From the NCBI RefSeq assembly GCF_001557535.2, contig NZ_CP014308.1:310001-374000 (forward strand): 64,000 nt of DNA, written 5' to 3'. Every line of letters begins with the position of its first letter. Position 1 is the first letter of the stretch. Under the pieces are notes generated by a model that searched no databases, had not been told where the DNA came from, and saw only the letters and a list, made by a program, of their open reading frames with translations. The translations under genes and the position numbers were made by a program. Positions 26,865 to 36,023 of the stretch are shown here, piece after piece. The stretch is from Burkholderia sp. PAMC 26561 (GTDB taxonomy: Bacteria; Pseudomonadota; Gammaproteobacteria; Burkholderiales; Burkholderiaceae).

Positions 26865-27053
26865 GGGCACCGGACCGAACAGCCCATGCGGGTGCGGACT
26901 TTCATCGACTTCATGATCGAGCGGGTGGCCGACAATACGCGTTTTTTCCTCGATACCAGCGACCTTCGCGCGGCTTGCGCTCAGATTTCGTCGCCGCGCA
27001 TCCGATCGCAAACGTTCGCGTTAAATTTTTGTACATGGAAAGGAATCCGTTAG
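26865..27053 (+). pseudogene. LysR-family regulator, C-terminal remnant
   Basis: The frame starting after a TAA at 26862-26864 reads TEQPMRVRTFIDFMIERVAD. This is the typical last helix of LysR regulators. It has no upstream part: the reading frame closes where the IS21 remnant begins, so the gene was probably cut by that element. The tail then runs on to an unrelated TAG at 27051. Non-functional remnant. Confidence 0.55.
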
Positions 27054-27129
27054 CCTGGTCGCCGCGTATTCTAGGAAAGCGCCCGAGTGCCGCCGTCTCC
27101 CGGCAGTCATAACATGAACGCCCTTGCCC

Positions 27130-27399
27130 ATGATCGACCGCCCTACGCCCCGCGAAGCCGCCATCCGTATCTGCCGCATGTTTGTCATCCATCACCAGTG
27201 CCGGGCCGGTGCGGTGCTGCCCACGGAGACGATTCAAGAATGGTGGGCCGTCGATGGCTGGATCTGCCAGGATTTCTTCAGCGGCCTGGAATACGGCCGG
27301 CAAGAAGGCTGGCTGTCGGAAACGAAAGGTGAGGAGGCGTCGCCTCCGGCAAACGTGACGATCACGCCGGCGGGTTATCGATGTGGGCAAGGCGTTTGA
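27130..27399 (+). CDS. Small hypothetical protein
   Basis: An 89-residue protein (MIDRPTPREAAIRICRMF, LPTETIQEWWAVDGWICQ, LEYGRQEGWL). The pattern of helices ending in a GWL turn resembles small winged-helix-like proteins seen in Burkholderia genomes, but no function is known to me. The ATG at 27130 is preferred over a TTG two codons earlier. Ribosome binding is weak. Possibly a real small gene; no operon partner. Confidence 0.45.
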   Translation: MIDRPTPREAAIRICRMFVIHHQCRAGAVLPTETIQEWWAVDGWICQDFFSGLEYGRQEGWLSETKGEEASPPANVTITPAGYRCGQGV

Positions 27400-27624
27400 G
27401 GACCTCGGCGCAAAGCCGGGGAATCCGACCCGCTACGACGCAGGGCTGAATGAATTCAGCGCGCTATCTACTACCGCGCCGCGCGCTCGGCCGGGCCGAT
27501 TCACATCCCAGATAAGCCCTATCAATACTTTGCATTAGTCAGACCTACCATTCATCCACAAACTGGCGCTCAGCCATCGAGCGAAATGCATTCCCTCGCC
27601 ATTTCGCCACTCTGGGAGCCCGTA

Positions 27625-28509
27625 ATGTCACACGTCATGGTCGATTGGAATGTGCAGGGTTTGAACGCCGCCGACGAATCCGTTGTCGCCCCCGATCATC
27701 TTCAGACGCTCGCTAAAACGGTGTATGCGAGCGGCGCGTTGCATAACGACTTCTACGACTTATGGACCGCCGCACCGCTGAGCGTCCGCCAGATCCGTGT
27801 TTTCGCGCGCAATTACGGCGAATTCAACCGCGCGTTCCCGGAAGTGCTCGCAGTCATGATCTGCAACACGCGCAATGTCGACGCGCAGACCGAATATGCG
27901 AAGACGCTCTATTCGGAAATGGGCAATGGCGATGTTCGCAAGGTGCACTCCGTCCTGTTCGATGGCTGGCTCGCCGAACTCGGCCGGGTCATGGGTGAAG
28001 GCGACGCGCTGAGCTGGCGCAACGTGGAACGCGATGTCGATGTGTTGCCTGAAACGCGTGCCCTGATCCATGGTGAGAAGCGCATCTACGCCAGCGACAA
28101 CGCCACGGGCGCAGGCGCCCAGATGGCGCTGGAATGGCAGGCCTTCACCATGCTGCGCCGCATGTACGACGGCGCGACTCTGTATAAGCACCTCTGGAAT
28201 GAAGAAGACGAATTCCACGAGGCCTGTGAATACTTCTACGCCCATATTGGCGCGACCGAAAAAGAACACAAGATCGAGTCATTGCAGGCCGCCCGGCAGT
28301 TTTGCACGGACGCGGATTCAACGCTGCGCATTCAAAATGGATTTCTCGAGCACTTGCAGTTATTCGAAAAATTCTGGAACGCCATCGCACGGGAAATGCG
28401 TGCGATAGGCCGAAAAGAGCAGTTGGAGGGCGTAGGTGACGCACCTGAGAGAGGCGTGGGTTTTCAGAACTCACGCACAGTCGAAGCACTTCGGCCACGC
28501 AACGACTGA
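27625..28509 (+). CDS. Haem-oxygenase-like diiron enzyme (iron-containing redox family)
   Basis: A 294-residue all-helical protein of the haem-oxygenase-like diiron oxidase/oxygenase superfamily (relatives include UndA, BesC, SznF and CADD). Likely iron ligands are E90 or E98 and H108 in EYAKTLYSEMGNGDVRKVHS, and H207, E212 or E214 and H215 in YAHIGATEKEHK. These give the family's E...H...H-E-H spacing. Members cleave or N-oxygenate amino or fatty acids with O2. The start at 27625 has GGGAG at 27613-27617. It leads a run of three oxygen-dependent enzymes; the next gene begins 101 bases later. The substrate is not predictable. Confidence 0.8.
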   Translation: MSHVMVDWNVQGLNAADESVVAPDHLQTLAKTVYASGALHNDFYDLWTAAPLSVRQIRVFARNYGEFNRAFPEVLAVMICNTRNVDAQTEYAKTLYSEMGNGDVRKVHSVLFDGWLAELGRVMGEGDALSWRNVERDVDVLPETRALIHGEKRIYASDNATGAGAQMALEWQAFTMLRRMYDGATLYKHLWNEEDEFHEACEYFYAHIGATEKEHKIESLQAARQFCTDADSTLRIQNGFLEHLQLFEKFWNAIAREMRAIGRKEQLEGVGDAPERGVGFQNSRTVEALRPRND

Positions 28510-28610
28510 GTACCCAGAGCCGGGGCCGACCGACTCTGTCGGGCGGCCCATTGCACTACCCTGACGCAAGAACGCCCTCCCTCCACCGCTTCCCTGGACC
28601 TGCTGACACA

Positions 28611-29462
28611 ATGAATTCTCGAATCGTTGGACGCTTTGAGCCATTTATTTCGGAATCCGAATTACAGAAGATTCTGAATTTTACTCAGGATGATTCCCAC
28701 TATGATGAATTCAGGATAGGCGACTGGAAGACCTTCGTCATCTGGAACGACACCGGCGCGGATGGCGACGGCGTCGTTTCCGATCGCGGCGGGCTCGCAA
28801 CACCGACATCACGAGGACGGGGGCTGCCAACGCTCAACCAGTGGATCACGGACACGTTCGACACGCGCCGCCTGAAACTGGTCCGGATTCATTCACTAGG
28901 CGATGGCGTCCTGGTCCCTCACCGGGATTTCGTGGAGTTCGATCCGGGCAGTCACCCCTGGACGCGCATTCACGTCCCGATCATGACCAATGACGCTTGC
29001 CTGCACTCGGAAGACGAGCAAGTGTTTCGCATGCGCGCCGGTGAAATCTGGCATCTCGATGCAACGCGCCTGCATTCCGCGACCAACTTCTCGCGGGCAC
29101 GGCGTTTGAACGTTTGCCTCGATTTTGCACTCGGCAACGATCACGTCGATTCGATATTTAGGATACCAAATTGTCTTGATCCGTCAATACGATCTGAAAA
29201 GATTGACCGACCCGCGATGTCTCAGGCGTTCCTCGACGGCATTCTGGGTTTGTCCAGAATCCTCACGGAGCACAACTATCGGGACATTGTCGGGCTGTTG
29301 TCGAAAGTGCATTTTTATCGCGATGTCGGGATCGGTCATTTCTTCGACTGGCTGATCACCATCAGTCAGCGCTCGGGACTGGATGCGCTCTACGAGAAGT
29401 CATTGGCCTACAGCCGGTTTCTCCAGACCGAACGGCGGCTGTCCGAACGCTTCGTGCTTTGA
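28611..29462 (+). CDS. Fe(II)/2-oxoglutarate oxygenase, cis-proline-hydroxylase/AspH-like
   Basis: A 283-residue non-haem iron oxygenase. The facial triad is H104 and D106 (LVPHRDFVEFD) with H155 (ATRLHSATNF). R165 probably binds 2-oxoglutarate. The GEIWHLDA motif and the C-terminal helical region (ILGLSRILTEHNYRDIVGLL, KVHFYRDVGIGHFFDWL) match the L-proline cis-4-hydroxylase group rather than plain AspH, so a free or carrier-bound amino acid is a likely substrate. The start at 28611 follows family alignment; the upstream frame to 28551 is not conserved. The next gene begins 13 bases after the stop. It is part of a three-oxygenase run. Confidence 0.82.
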   Translation: MNSRIVGRFEPFISESELQKILNFTQDDSHYDEFRIGDWKTFVIWNDTGADGDGVVSDRGGLATPTSRGRGLPTLNQWITDTFDTRRLKLVRIHSLGDGVLVPHRDFVEFDPGSHPWTRIHVPIMTNDACLHSEDEQVFRMRAGEIWHLDATRLHSATNFSRARRLNVCLDFALGNDHVDSIFRIPNCLDPSIRSEKIDRPAMSQAFLDGILGLSRILTEHNYRDIVGLLSKVHFYRDVGIGHFFDWLITISQRSGLDALYEKSLAYSRFLQTERRLSERFVL

Positions 29463-29475
29463 TGCACGCGCCACG

Positions 29476-30654
29476 ATGAATTCCGCCCGCGAAAGTTACC
29501 AGGTGTTTCCGCGCTGGACGTCAGGCTTCTGGACCTGGCTGACCGGCCGCCCGTTATCGGACGAAAGCGCCTGCGTCCATCCGTCCCCGCTGGGTTTCGC
29601 CGCGTGTGCCGCCGCGAGCTATGTTTCCGGACTGGCCATTGCGCTGGCGGCATTCCACGCAAAAGGCCTGCTTTTCGCGGGCGGACTCCTGCTCGGATGG
29701 ACCCTCACCGTGAGCGGTGCGCGCCGCATGATCAGCACGGTCGCGCATCAATGTATTCACGCGCAGTTTTCGTCGAATAGACAGGTTGATCGCGCTGTCG
29801 CCGATTTATTCGTGGCAATGACGCTGACACAGACGGCGGCGGACTATAGACGAGAACATTTTCTGCTTCATCACCGGTCCGATGTGTTCACGTCGATCGA
29901 CGACCCGGCGGCGCAGTTTTTATATCGTGCGGGATTTCAGCCCGGCTGCACGACGCGCCGATTATGGTCGCGGCTGGCCATGACCTTGATCGCGCCCAGG
30001 TTTCACCTGATGTTTCTTCACGGGCGGTTGTGGAGTCAGGCGAAGTCGATCGCGTCGCGGCGTGGGCTGTGGCTCGTGTGCTGGATTCCGGTACTGTGCG
30101 GCCCGGCATGGAATTGGTATTCGTGGACGGCGCTCCTCGTGGGCGCCCTCCTGCCGGTCACGTTTTTCTATCACATCAGTGTCATGCTCGAATTCATCAG
30201 CGAGCATGCATGGTTCGTCGAGCCGGATAAAACGTTACGCGCGAAGTATGTGCATGGCACGCATTCATGGGGCCGTTTTTGCGGACGCCGTGTCCCGATT
30301 CGCCAGGGAAAATCCACCATCAATTACGCCGTGCAATGGATGCTGTGGACCCTGGAACATGTTTTCTATCATCTGCCGGTCCGGCTGATCGTTTTACCGG
30401 GGGACTTGCCGCAGCACGATTTTCATCATCGCAATCCGGCGACCGATCAATGGACTACTGCCGCCCATGCGCGCGAACAGGACGTCGCGCACGGCGACCC
30501 GCGCTGGCCGCCTTATCAGGAGTTCTGGGGTTTGCACACGGCCATCGGGCACGTGTTCGAGGGCATTGCGGCGGCTCATCCGATCGTCATGTCCGCTAGT
30601 CGATCCCCGCCACGGCTTTCGCGTGCGCAGGAGATTTTGCGAGCGCCTCGATAG
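29476..30654 (+). CDS. Membrane fatty-acid-desaturase-family enzyme
   Basis: A 392-residue integral-membrane diiron enzyme. The three histidine boxes are HQCIH (91-95), HFLLHH (128-133) and HDFHH (314-318), with an extra HISVMLEFISEHAW between. Hydrophobic segments lie at about 35-75 and 180-235. The family desaturates, hydroxylates or oxygenates acyl chains or other lipophilic substrates. The ATG at 29476 is 13 bases after the previous stop; no good ribosome-binding site is seen, so translation may depend on coupling. A five-codon mini-frame starts on the upstream stop (ATGA). The 3' end overlaps the convergent LysR gene by 59 bases. Confidence 0.85.
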   Translation: MNSARESYQVFPRWTSGFWTWLTGRPLSDESACVHPSPLGFAACAAASYVSGLAIALAAFHAKGLLFAGGLLLGWTLTVSGARRMISTVAHQCIHAQFSSNRQVDRAVADLFVAMTLTQTAADYRREHFLLHHRSDVFTSIDDPAAQFLYRAGFQPGCTTRRLWSRLAMTLIAPRFHLMFLHGRLWSQAKSIASRRGLWLVCWIPVLCGPAWNWYSWTALLVGALLPVTFFYHISVMLEFISEHAWFVEPDKTLRAKYVHGTHSWGRFCGRRVPIRQGKSTINYAVQWMLWTLEHVFYHLPVRLIVLPGDLPQHDFHHRNPATDQWTTAAHAREQDVAHGDPRWPPYQEFWGLHTAIGHVFEGIAAAHPIVMSASRSPPRLSRAQEILRAPR

Positions 30655-31534
30655 AAGCCAGCTCACGCGCGGATTGCGTGACGGCGAAATGGCGGCGAAT
30701 CGTTTCCGCGACGTGCTTGGCCACGGGCGAAATGCCGGACCCGCGCGAATACAGTTCGACTTCCGTGGGTGCGAGAGCCGGAAAGCCTTGCGCCGGCTTC
30801 AGGACGCGCAGTTGCCGCCCGACCGCACTTTCGATCATCACGGACACAGCGCTTCCCGCAGCCACGGCGGCCACCAGGCCTTCGTGGTTCAGGCTCGTGA
30901 ACGCGACACGCCAGGCACGGCCGGCCGCATCCAGTGCTGCAAGCGCGGCCCGGCGGTATAGACAACCGTCGGGGAACATGGCGAGCGGCACCGGATTGGA
31001 GAGATGAACCTCGCTGTCGGCCTTGCTCACCCACAGCAGCCGTTCACGGGTCAGCGGAATCCCGTCCTGGCGCTTCGGATACCGCGTCGCGATCACCAGG
31101 TCGATATCGGCGGAATCGATCGATTCGAGCATTTTCCAGCTATGACCGCAGCGGATCTCGATTTCGATGTTCGGAAACGTCTCGCTCACTTCCGCAAGGA
31201 TTGGCGGCAGCAGGCACGACGCGTAGGTCTCGGAGGTCGCGAGGGTCAGTTTGCCCGCTGCGAGCGCGTGATTGAGTGCGAAAAAGGTCTGCTCGTGCAC
31301 TTCGATCAGGCGTTGCGCGAGGCCCACGAAGCGCTCGCCGATGGCTGAAAGCGTCACGGTCGTGGTATCGCGTTCGAACAGCCGCTGTCCGACCTGCTCT
31401 TCGAGACGCTTGATCTTCATGCTCACCGCCGATTGCGTCCGGTGCAGACGCTGGGCGGCTTGCGTGAAGTTGCGGGTCTCGGAGACCGCGATGAAGGCAC
31501 GTACCAGGTCGATATCAATATCCTGAGGTTTCAC
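30596..31534 (-). CDS. LysR-family regulator (LrhA-like)
   Basis: A 312-residue LysR regulator with an N-terminal helix-turn-helix (TQAAQRLHRTQSAVSMKIKR) preceded by IDLVRAFIAVSETRNF, as in the LrhA/HexA subgroup. The effector domain follows. The GTG at 31534 has GGGAGA six bases upstream on the coding strand and is preferred over the ATG at 31573. It is divergent from the EamA transporter and convergent with the desaturase, so it most likely regulates the transporter; control of the three-oxygenase run is possible but not shown. Confidence 0.83.
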   Translation of the reverse strand: MKPQDIDIDLVRAFIAVSETRNFTQAAQRLHRTQSAVSMKIKRLEEQVGQRLFERDTTTVTLSAIGERFVGLAQRLIEVHEQTFFALNHALAAGKLTLATSETYASCLLPPILAEVSETFPNIEIEIRCGHSWKMLESIDSADIDLVIATRYPKRQDGIPLTRERLLWVSKADSEVHLSNPVPLAMFPDGCLYRRAALAALDAAGRAWRVAFTSLNHEGLVAAVAAGSAVSVMIESAVGRQLRVLKPAQGFPALAPTEVELYSRGSGISPVAKHVAETIRRHFAVTQSARELASIEALAKSPAHAKAVAGID

Positions 31535-31638
31535 GGCGTTCTCCCTATGCGCGTTCTGAATGATAGCAATCAAATCTATTTGTTGGTCGGTGTATGTGCG
31601 TTGGCCCTAGAGTCAAATCAAATGAATGGGGAAAACAG
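31535..31638. promoter_or_regulatory. Divergent promoter region, LysR / EamA exporter
   Basis: A 104-base gap between the GTG of the LysR gene and the TTG of the transporter. It holds a perfect palindrome CAAATCTATTTG (31571-31582), in an AT-rich setting unlike the coding flanks. This is a plausible LysR-binding site. A second CAAATCAAATG stretch follows near 31616. Confidence 0.5.
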
Positions 31639-32547
31639 TTGAAGCCGGAAATCGAACGACATCAGGGCTGGATAGAAATGATCGTCGCCATGACGATTTC
31701 AGGCACGATCGGCGTGTGCGTCCTGAAGTCCGGTCAAAGCGCGGAAAACGTCGTGTTCGTCCGGTGCGCGGCGGGGTTCGCGTGCCTGCTGCCGTTTTGC
31801 TGGTATCGACGGATGATCTGCAAGCGTTACTTCGCGCCTCGCCTGCTCGCGATCACGGTCGCGGCAGGCGTCCTGATGGTGGTGAACTGGGTGTTGCTGT
31901 TCAAGGCGTTCTCGCTGGTGACGATCGGCTTTGCAACGATCGTGTATCACGTCAATCCGTTCCTGATCCTGATCGGCGCCGCGCTGTTCATGCGGCAGCG
32001 AATCACGCGCAAGGACGTCGGATGGACCGCCCTTGCCTTCGTCGGCTTCGTCATTCTGGTGAACCCCGCTTCGGCCGTCGCCACGCTCGACATCAGGCAG
32101 CTTGGCGGCATTGCGCTGGTGATCGCGGCGACGGTGATGTATTCGGGAACGGTTCTATTGACGAAGCGGCTCTCGGGCCTGCCAACGCCGTTCATCGTCA
32201 TGGTGCAGACCGGCGTGGGCGCGCTGCTGACCCTGCCGTTCGCCCATTTGCACGATCTACCTAAGGACGTGGGCGCGTGGGGCTGGCTCGTTGCGCTCGG
32301 CGTGGTTCACACGTTCCTGCTGTATTCGCTGGTGTTTTCGGCCTATCAAAAACTGAGCGTGCCATCGATTGCGGTGTTGTCGTTTATCTATCCGTTGTCC
32401 GCGGCGCTGTGCGATTACCTGTTTTTCGGCCACCTGCTTACCGCGACACAGATTGCGGGCGGGCTGTTGATCCTGTTCAGCACGACAGGCCTCAAGCTTC
32501 AGTGGAATCTGTTGCCGCGCATGCTCGCCGTCAAATCCGAGACGTAG
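31639..32547 (+). CDS. EamA/DMT-family transporter
   Basis: A 302-residue ten-segment membrane protein of the drug/metabolite transporter superfamily, with two EamA repeats (first around 12-145, second around 155-290). Recognisable parts are NVVFVRCAAGFACLLPF and PSIAVLSFIYPLSAALCDYL. Such carriers export amino acids, metabolites or toxic products. The TTG at 31639 sits behind a GGGG; the ATG at 31594 would add an unlikely polar leader, and an ATG at 31678 is another option. Given the divergent LysR and the nearby oxygenases, export of their product is an attractive but unproven role. Confidence 0.82.
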   Translation: MKPEIERHQGWIEMIVAMTISGTIGVCVLKSGQSAENVVFVRCAAGFACLLPFCWYRRMICKRYFAPRLLAITVAAGVLMVVNWVLLFKAFSLVTIGFATIVYHVNPFLILIGAALFMRQRITRKDVGWTALAFVGFVILVNPASAVATLDIRQLGGIALVIAATVMYSGTVLLTKRLSGLPTPFIVMVQTGVGALLTLPFAHLHDLPKDVGAWGWLVALGVVHTFLLYSLVFSAYQKLSVPSIAVLSFIYPLSAALCDYLFFGHLLTATQIAGGLLILFSTTGLKLQWNLLPRMLAVKSET

Positions 32548-32643
32548 AACGGATTGCTCGAACCGGACAAGTCGGAAGGTCGGCGAACACCAACAACTCA
32601 GACAACCCGACATCGTTCGACCGCGCCCCGCGTGTGAGGCCCA

Positions 32644-33222
32644 ATGACAAGACGCGTGTATTTCTGCTTTGACCACGACGATATAGCCAGTGCCCGGGCC
32701 ACGGTCGTTCGACAACACTTCCGGTCGATGAACGGCAGCGAGGCCGGATTTTTCGACCTGGCAACATGGAACAACGCGAGCAAGAGCGGCGAGCTTGCGG
32801 TCAAGAATCTCATCGACAACGGGCTTGAGGGGACATCGGCAACCTGTGTGCTGATCGGCACTGCAACCTTTTCGCAAGAATGGGTGCGCTATGAAATCTT
32901 CCGCAGCATTGCCCGGGGAAACCGGGTATTCGGCGTCCATATCAATCAGATACCGGGCGCCGGCGCCCGGGTGAAACCGAACGGCCCGAATCCGTTCGAC
33001 TTTCTCGCGCTGAAATTCAGCGACGACGGGACGAGCGTCGAACCGACGGAGTACGTAGGCAACGCCTGGATCCAATTCGACCGGTACCCGCCGTATCGAT
33101 TGAGTGCGATTGCTGTGGCCAGCAGGCGGGGACACGTGGTCCAGTTGTCGGATATCGGGTGTGAGACGTTCAGCTGGTCAAACCAGGATAGCGCCACGTC
33201 GATGTCGAGTTGGGTTGCCTGA
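32644..33222 (+). CDS. TIR-like domain protein (ThsB/DUF1863-like)
   Basis: A 192-residue protein whose first 120 residues match the TIR-like DUF1863 (ThsB) fold. The opening strand is RRVYFCFDHDDI, then SATCVLIGTATFSQEWVRYE and the strand VFGVHINQI. In Thoeris anti-phage defence ThsB senses infection and makes a cyclic ADP-ribose signal for an effector ThsA. No ThsA-like gene (SIR2/SLOG or macro-transmembrane) is next to it, so it may be an orphan, use an unknown effector, or have lost its partner to the IS6 insertion downstream. The tail (about 120-192) has no recognised domain. Confidence 0.72.
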   Translation: MTRRVYFCFDHDDIASARATVVRQHFRSMNGSEAGFFDLATWNNASKSGELAVKNLIDNGLEGTSATCVLIGTATFSQEWVRYEIFRSIARGNRVFGVHINQIPGAGARVKPNGPNPFDFLALKFSDDGTSVEPTEYVGNAWIQFDRYPPYRLSAIAVASRRGHVVQLSDIGCETFSWSNQDSATSMSSWVA

Positions 33223-33400
33223 TCACGGGCCCGATCATAAGGCTTGCTAAGCTGCTGGGTTTAACGATATCGTATTGGGTCATCGTTTCAAGTCCACTCG
33301 CGCGCACCGGTCAAAGTAAGATACGTAGTCACAGAGAACAAGATGCGATCCGACCCGAGGACTTCCCGGATGAACATGAAATGCGGGACGGTCAACAACC

Positions 33401-34223
33401 GGTTCTGTCGCAGTAAGGAAATTCGGAAGAGTCGAGACCGAACGGAGAGGATTGCTTAGTTCGCAAGATCGTAGAACAGCTCGGCGACTGAACGATGGCG
33501 TCCACCGTCACTCTTCATCTGTCCTTTCGCTATCATGTGCATGAGTTCGATACCGTCTAAAATGACATGGGTGCAACGAAAACTCTTGAATCCTAGCATT
33601 GGTCGTACGATGCGTTTGATCGCTCGACGGTCCTGCTCCACCACGTTATTCAGATACTTCGATTGTCGAATTTTGATCGGTATTTCGCGACCAGCATTGA
33701 TCGCATTTAACCCTGCAAGATTCGCCCCGCTCTTGTCGCTCGTCACCGTCTCCGGTACGCCGTTTCCAGCGATCGCCTTTTAAAAATAGCGCCGGGCGGC
33801 AGCCTTGTCCCGCTTGGCGCGGAACAGGAAGTCAATTGTGTCGCCAGCTTTGTCGACAGCCCGGTACAAGTACTTCCATTCGCCTTTGACCTTGATGTAG
33901 GTCTCGTCCATTCGCCAACTCCTGCCAATCCCTTGCTTGCGCGGTCCGAACGCCTTTCCGAGCGCGGGCAGCAGCTTGATGGCCCACCGGTGCACCGTCG
34001 AATGGTCAACCGACACTGCCCGCTCGGACATCATCTCTTCCAGATGACGCAGACTCAGCGGGTAGGCAACGTACCAACGTACGCATGTCAGCATTATGTC
34101 CAGCGGGTAGTACGGCCGTTTGAGCGCCTTTGCTCACGGGGGCATTCGGAGTCTTGATCATTCGTTACATCGTTCGTCTCGGGGACGATCACCATAGCAG
34201 ATCGGCTTACTGCGACAGAACCC
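33401..34223 (-). mobile_element. IS6-family insertion sequence, inactivated
   Basis: The element is bounded by a perfect 17-base inverted repeat, GGTTCTGTCGCAGTAAG at 33401-33417 and its complement at 34207-34223. This gives 823 bp, the usual IS6 size. The transposase inside is broken twice. The eight bases on each side (CAACAACC and CCTCAATT) do not match, so there is no target-site duplication, which suggests later rearrangement. Confidence 0.85.
33456..34161 (-). pseudogene. IS6-family transposase with frameshift and in-frame stop
   Basis: The start at 34161 (MIKTPNAPVSKGA) shifts frame near 34110-34120 into the conserved YYPLDIMLTCVRWYVAYPLS. It continues through the DDE core (SWRMDETYIKVKGEWKYLYR, AVDKAGDTIDFLF) to ARRYF. 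An in-frame TAA lies at 33780-33782. The same frame resumes as KAIAGNGVP and then SDKSGAN and IKIRQSKYLNNVVEQDRRAI to 33456. The catalytic residues are present but cannot be made as one chain. The element can no longer move by itself. Confidence 0.8.
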
Positions 34224-34559
34224 CTCAATTTCGATTGCGGCGAGCGTCCGCCTTCCAATGCGACGAAAGCAAGCTCAAGCACTAAACCCCTCGTTGTACT
34301 TCACCTTTGAAACCGCCCAGCAAACAGACCTGAAAATTAGGTTCCGTAAATGATATGTCAATGTTTCAGTCGATTGGCTCTTGAGTAGCTCGCCGTCCAT
34401 ATTCCCTTCGCTTCCTGCCTCACATCTTTGAGATCATTTAGCCGCCGGAGCATCAACTTCGTGATGTCACCACTTCTTACGAATCCCAGCGATATTGGTT
34501 TGGTCATGGTTCGTCGCTTAGCTAGGGAAAAGATCGAACAAAACGCGGAGTCGTTTAAC
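34224..34559. other. Intergenic region, no gene seen
   Basis: About 340 bases between the IS6 end and the zwf stop. Only antisense or short frames; no clear terminator was picked out for zwf. Confidence 0.4.
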
Positions 34560-36023
34560 TCAACTGCCCAACGCGTTTGGATCCCGCCACGCGCGCTCGA
34601 ACGGAAGCCGCCACGCACGTGGGGCGACGAGTTGGTGGATGGCATTCGGCCCCCATGAGCCAGGAGCATAGAAGCGAACCGGTGGTGGAGATTCAAGCAA
34701 GGCAGTCGAGACTTCCCACAGCCGCTCGATGCCCTCGGCGGTCGTGAAAAGCGTTCGGTCTCCGCGCATGGCGTCGAGGATCAAGCGCTCGTAAGCCTCC
34801 AGTACGTCACCGATCAGACCGGTATCGCGCATCGCGAATTGCAAGCTGAGTTTGTCCAACCGCATCCCCGGACCCGGACGTTTGCCATAAAACGAGAGCG
34901 ACATTTTCGAGGCGTCGGCCAAGTCGAACGTCAGATGATCCGGCCCTTGCGAACCGACGCCGGACCCTGCCGGAAACATGCTCTTCGGCGGCTCGCGAAA
35001 CGCGATGGAAATGATCCGTTGCCCCTCGGCCAGCCGCTTTCCCGTGCGCAGATAAAACGGCACGCCGGCCCAGCGCCAGTTGTCGATGGAACATTTCAAC
35101 GCAATGAATGTTTCGGTTTCCGATTCCGGACCGACCCCTTCCTCGGACCGATAACCGGTGTATTGCCCGCGGACGACATCGGTTGGTTGAATCGGCAACA
35201 TGCTACGAAAAACCTTGTTCTTTTCCTCGCTGATGGGTGACGGTTCCAGCGACGTGGGCGGCTCCATTGCCATGAACGCGAGAATTTGAAAGAGGTGAGT
35301 GACGACCATGTCGCGAAATGCGCCGGTCTGTTCATAGAAGCCGGCGCGCTTGCCGAGGCCCAGCGTTTCGGGCACATCGATCTGAACGTGGTCGATGAAG
35401 TTGCGATTCCAGATCGGCTCGAACAGGCCGTTCGCGAAGCGGAAAGCGAGGATGTTCTGGGCGGGTTCCTTCCCCAGAAAATGATCGATCCGGAAGATCT
35501 GTTCTTCTTCGAAGACTTCATGCAAACGGGCATTGAGCGACACCGAACTTTTCAGATCCGTTCCGAATGGTTTTTCCATGATGATCCGGGAGCGCTCCAC
35601 GAGGCCCGCTTCCTTGAGCATGCCGACCGCGGAAAGCGCGGCGTTCGGTGGCACGCTCAGGTAGTGCAGCCGCCGGCACTCGCCATCGAAGCTCAGCTCG
35701 GCGTTCAGCACTGCAGTCTTGAGCGCTTCCGCGCCCGCTGTCAGCGGCACGTAATCCAGATTGGCGGCGAACGTGTCCCACTCCCTCTCGGCGACCTTGC
35801 GAGATGAAAATTCGTCGAGCGCTGCTCGCGCCGTGCGGCGAAATTCGTCGACCTGAATGTTGTCGAGCGCGACGGCAATGATCCTGCATCCTGGAATGAA
35901 TCCGGCGCTGGACAAATGGAACAGGCCTGGCAAGAGTTTGCGTCTCGCCAGATCGCCAGTGGCGCCGAACAGAACGACGACTTGTGGATATTGCGGACCC
36001 ACCCCTGCAGAGATTTTTACCAT
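34560..36023 (-). CDS. zwf: Glucose-6-phosphate 1-dehydrogenase
   Basis: A 487-residue enzyme making 6-phosphogluconolactone and NADPH at the entry to the pentose-phosphate and Entner-Doudoroff routes. It has the coenzyme fingerprint [21 protein letters not shown], the [10 protein letters not shown] segment and the active-site motif RIDHFLGKE. All core blocks are in one frame. The ATG at 36023 has AAGGAT upstream, and the frame upstream to 36071 is not conserved. Usual partners (pgl, edd, hexR) are absent, so this is a stand-alone and probably secondary copy, brought in with the accessory region. Confidence 0.93.
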   Translation of the reverse strand: MVKISAGVGPQYPQVVVLFGATGDLARRKLLPGLFHLSSAGFIPGCRIIAVALDNIQVDEFRRTARAALDEFSSRKVAEREWDTFAANLDYVPLTAGAEALKTAVLNAELSFDGECRRLHYLSVPPNAALSAVGMLKEAGLVERSRIIMEKPFGTDLKSSVSLNARLHEVFEEEQIFRIDHFLGKEPAQNILAFRFANGLFEPIWNRNFIDHVQIDVPETLGLGKRAGFYEQTGAFRDMVVTHLFQILAFMAMEPPTSLEPSPISEEKNKVFRSMLPIQPTDVVRGQYTGYRSEEGVGPESETETFIALKCSIDNWRWAGVPFYLRTGKRLAEGQRIISIAFREPPKSMFPAGSGVGSQGPDHLTFDLADASKMSLSFYGKRPGPGMRLDKLSLQFAMRDTGLIGDVLEAYERLILDAMRGDRTLFTTAEGIERLWEVSTALLESPPPVRFYAPGSWGPNAIHQLVAPRAWRLPFERAWRDPNALGS

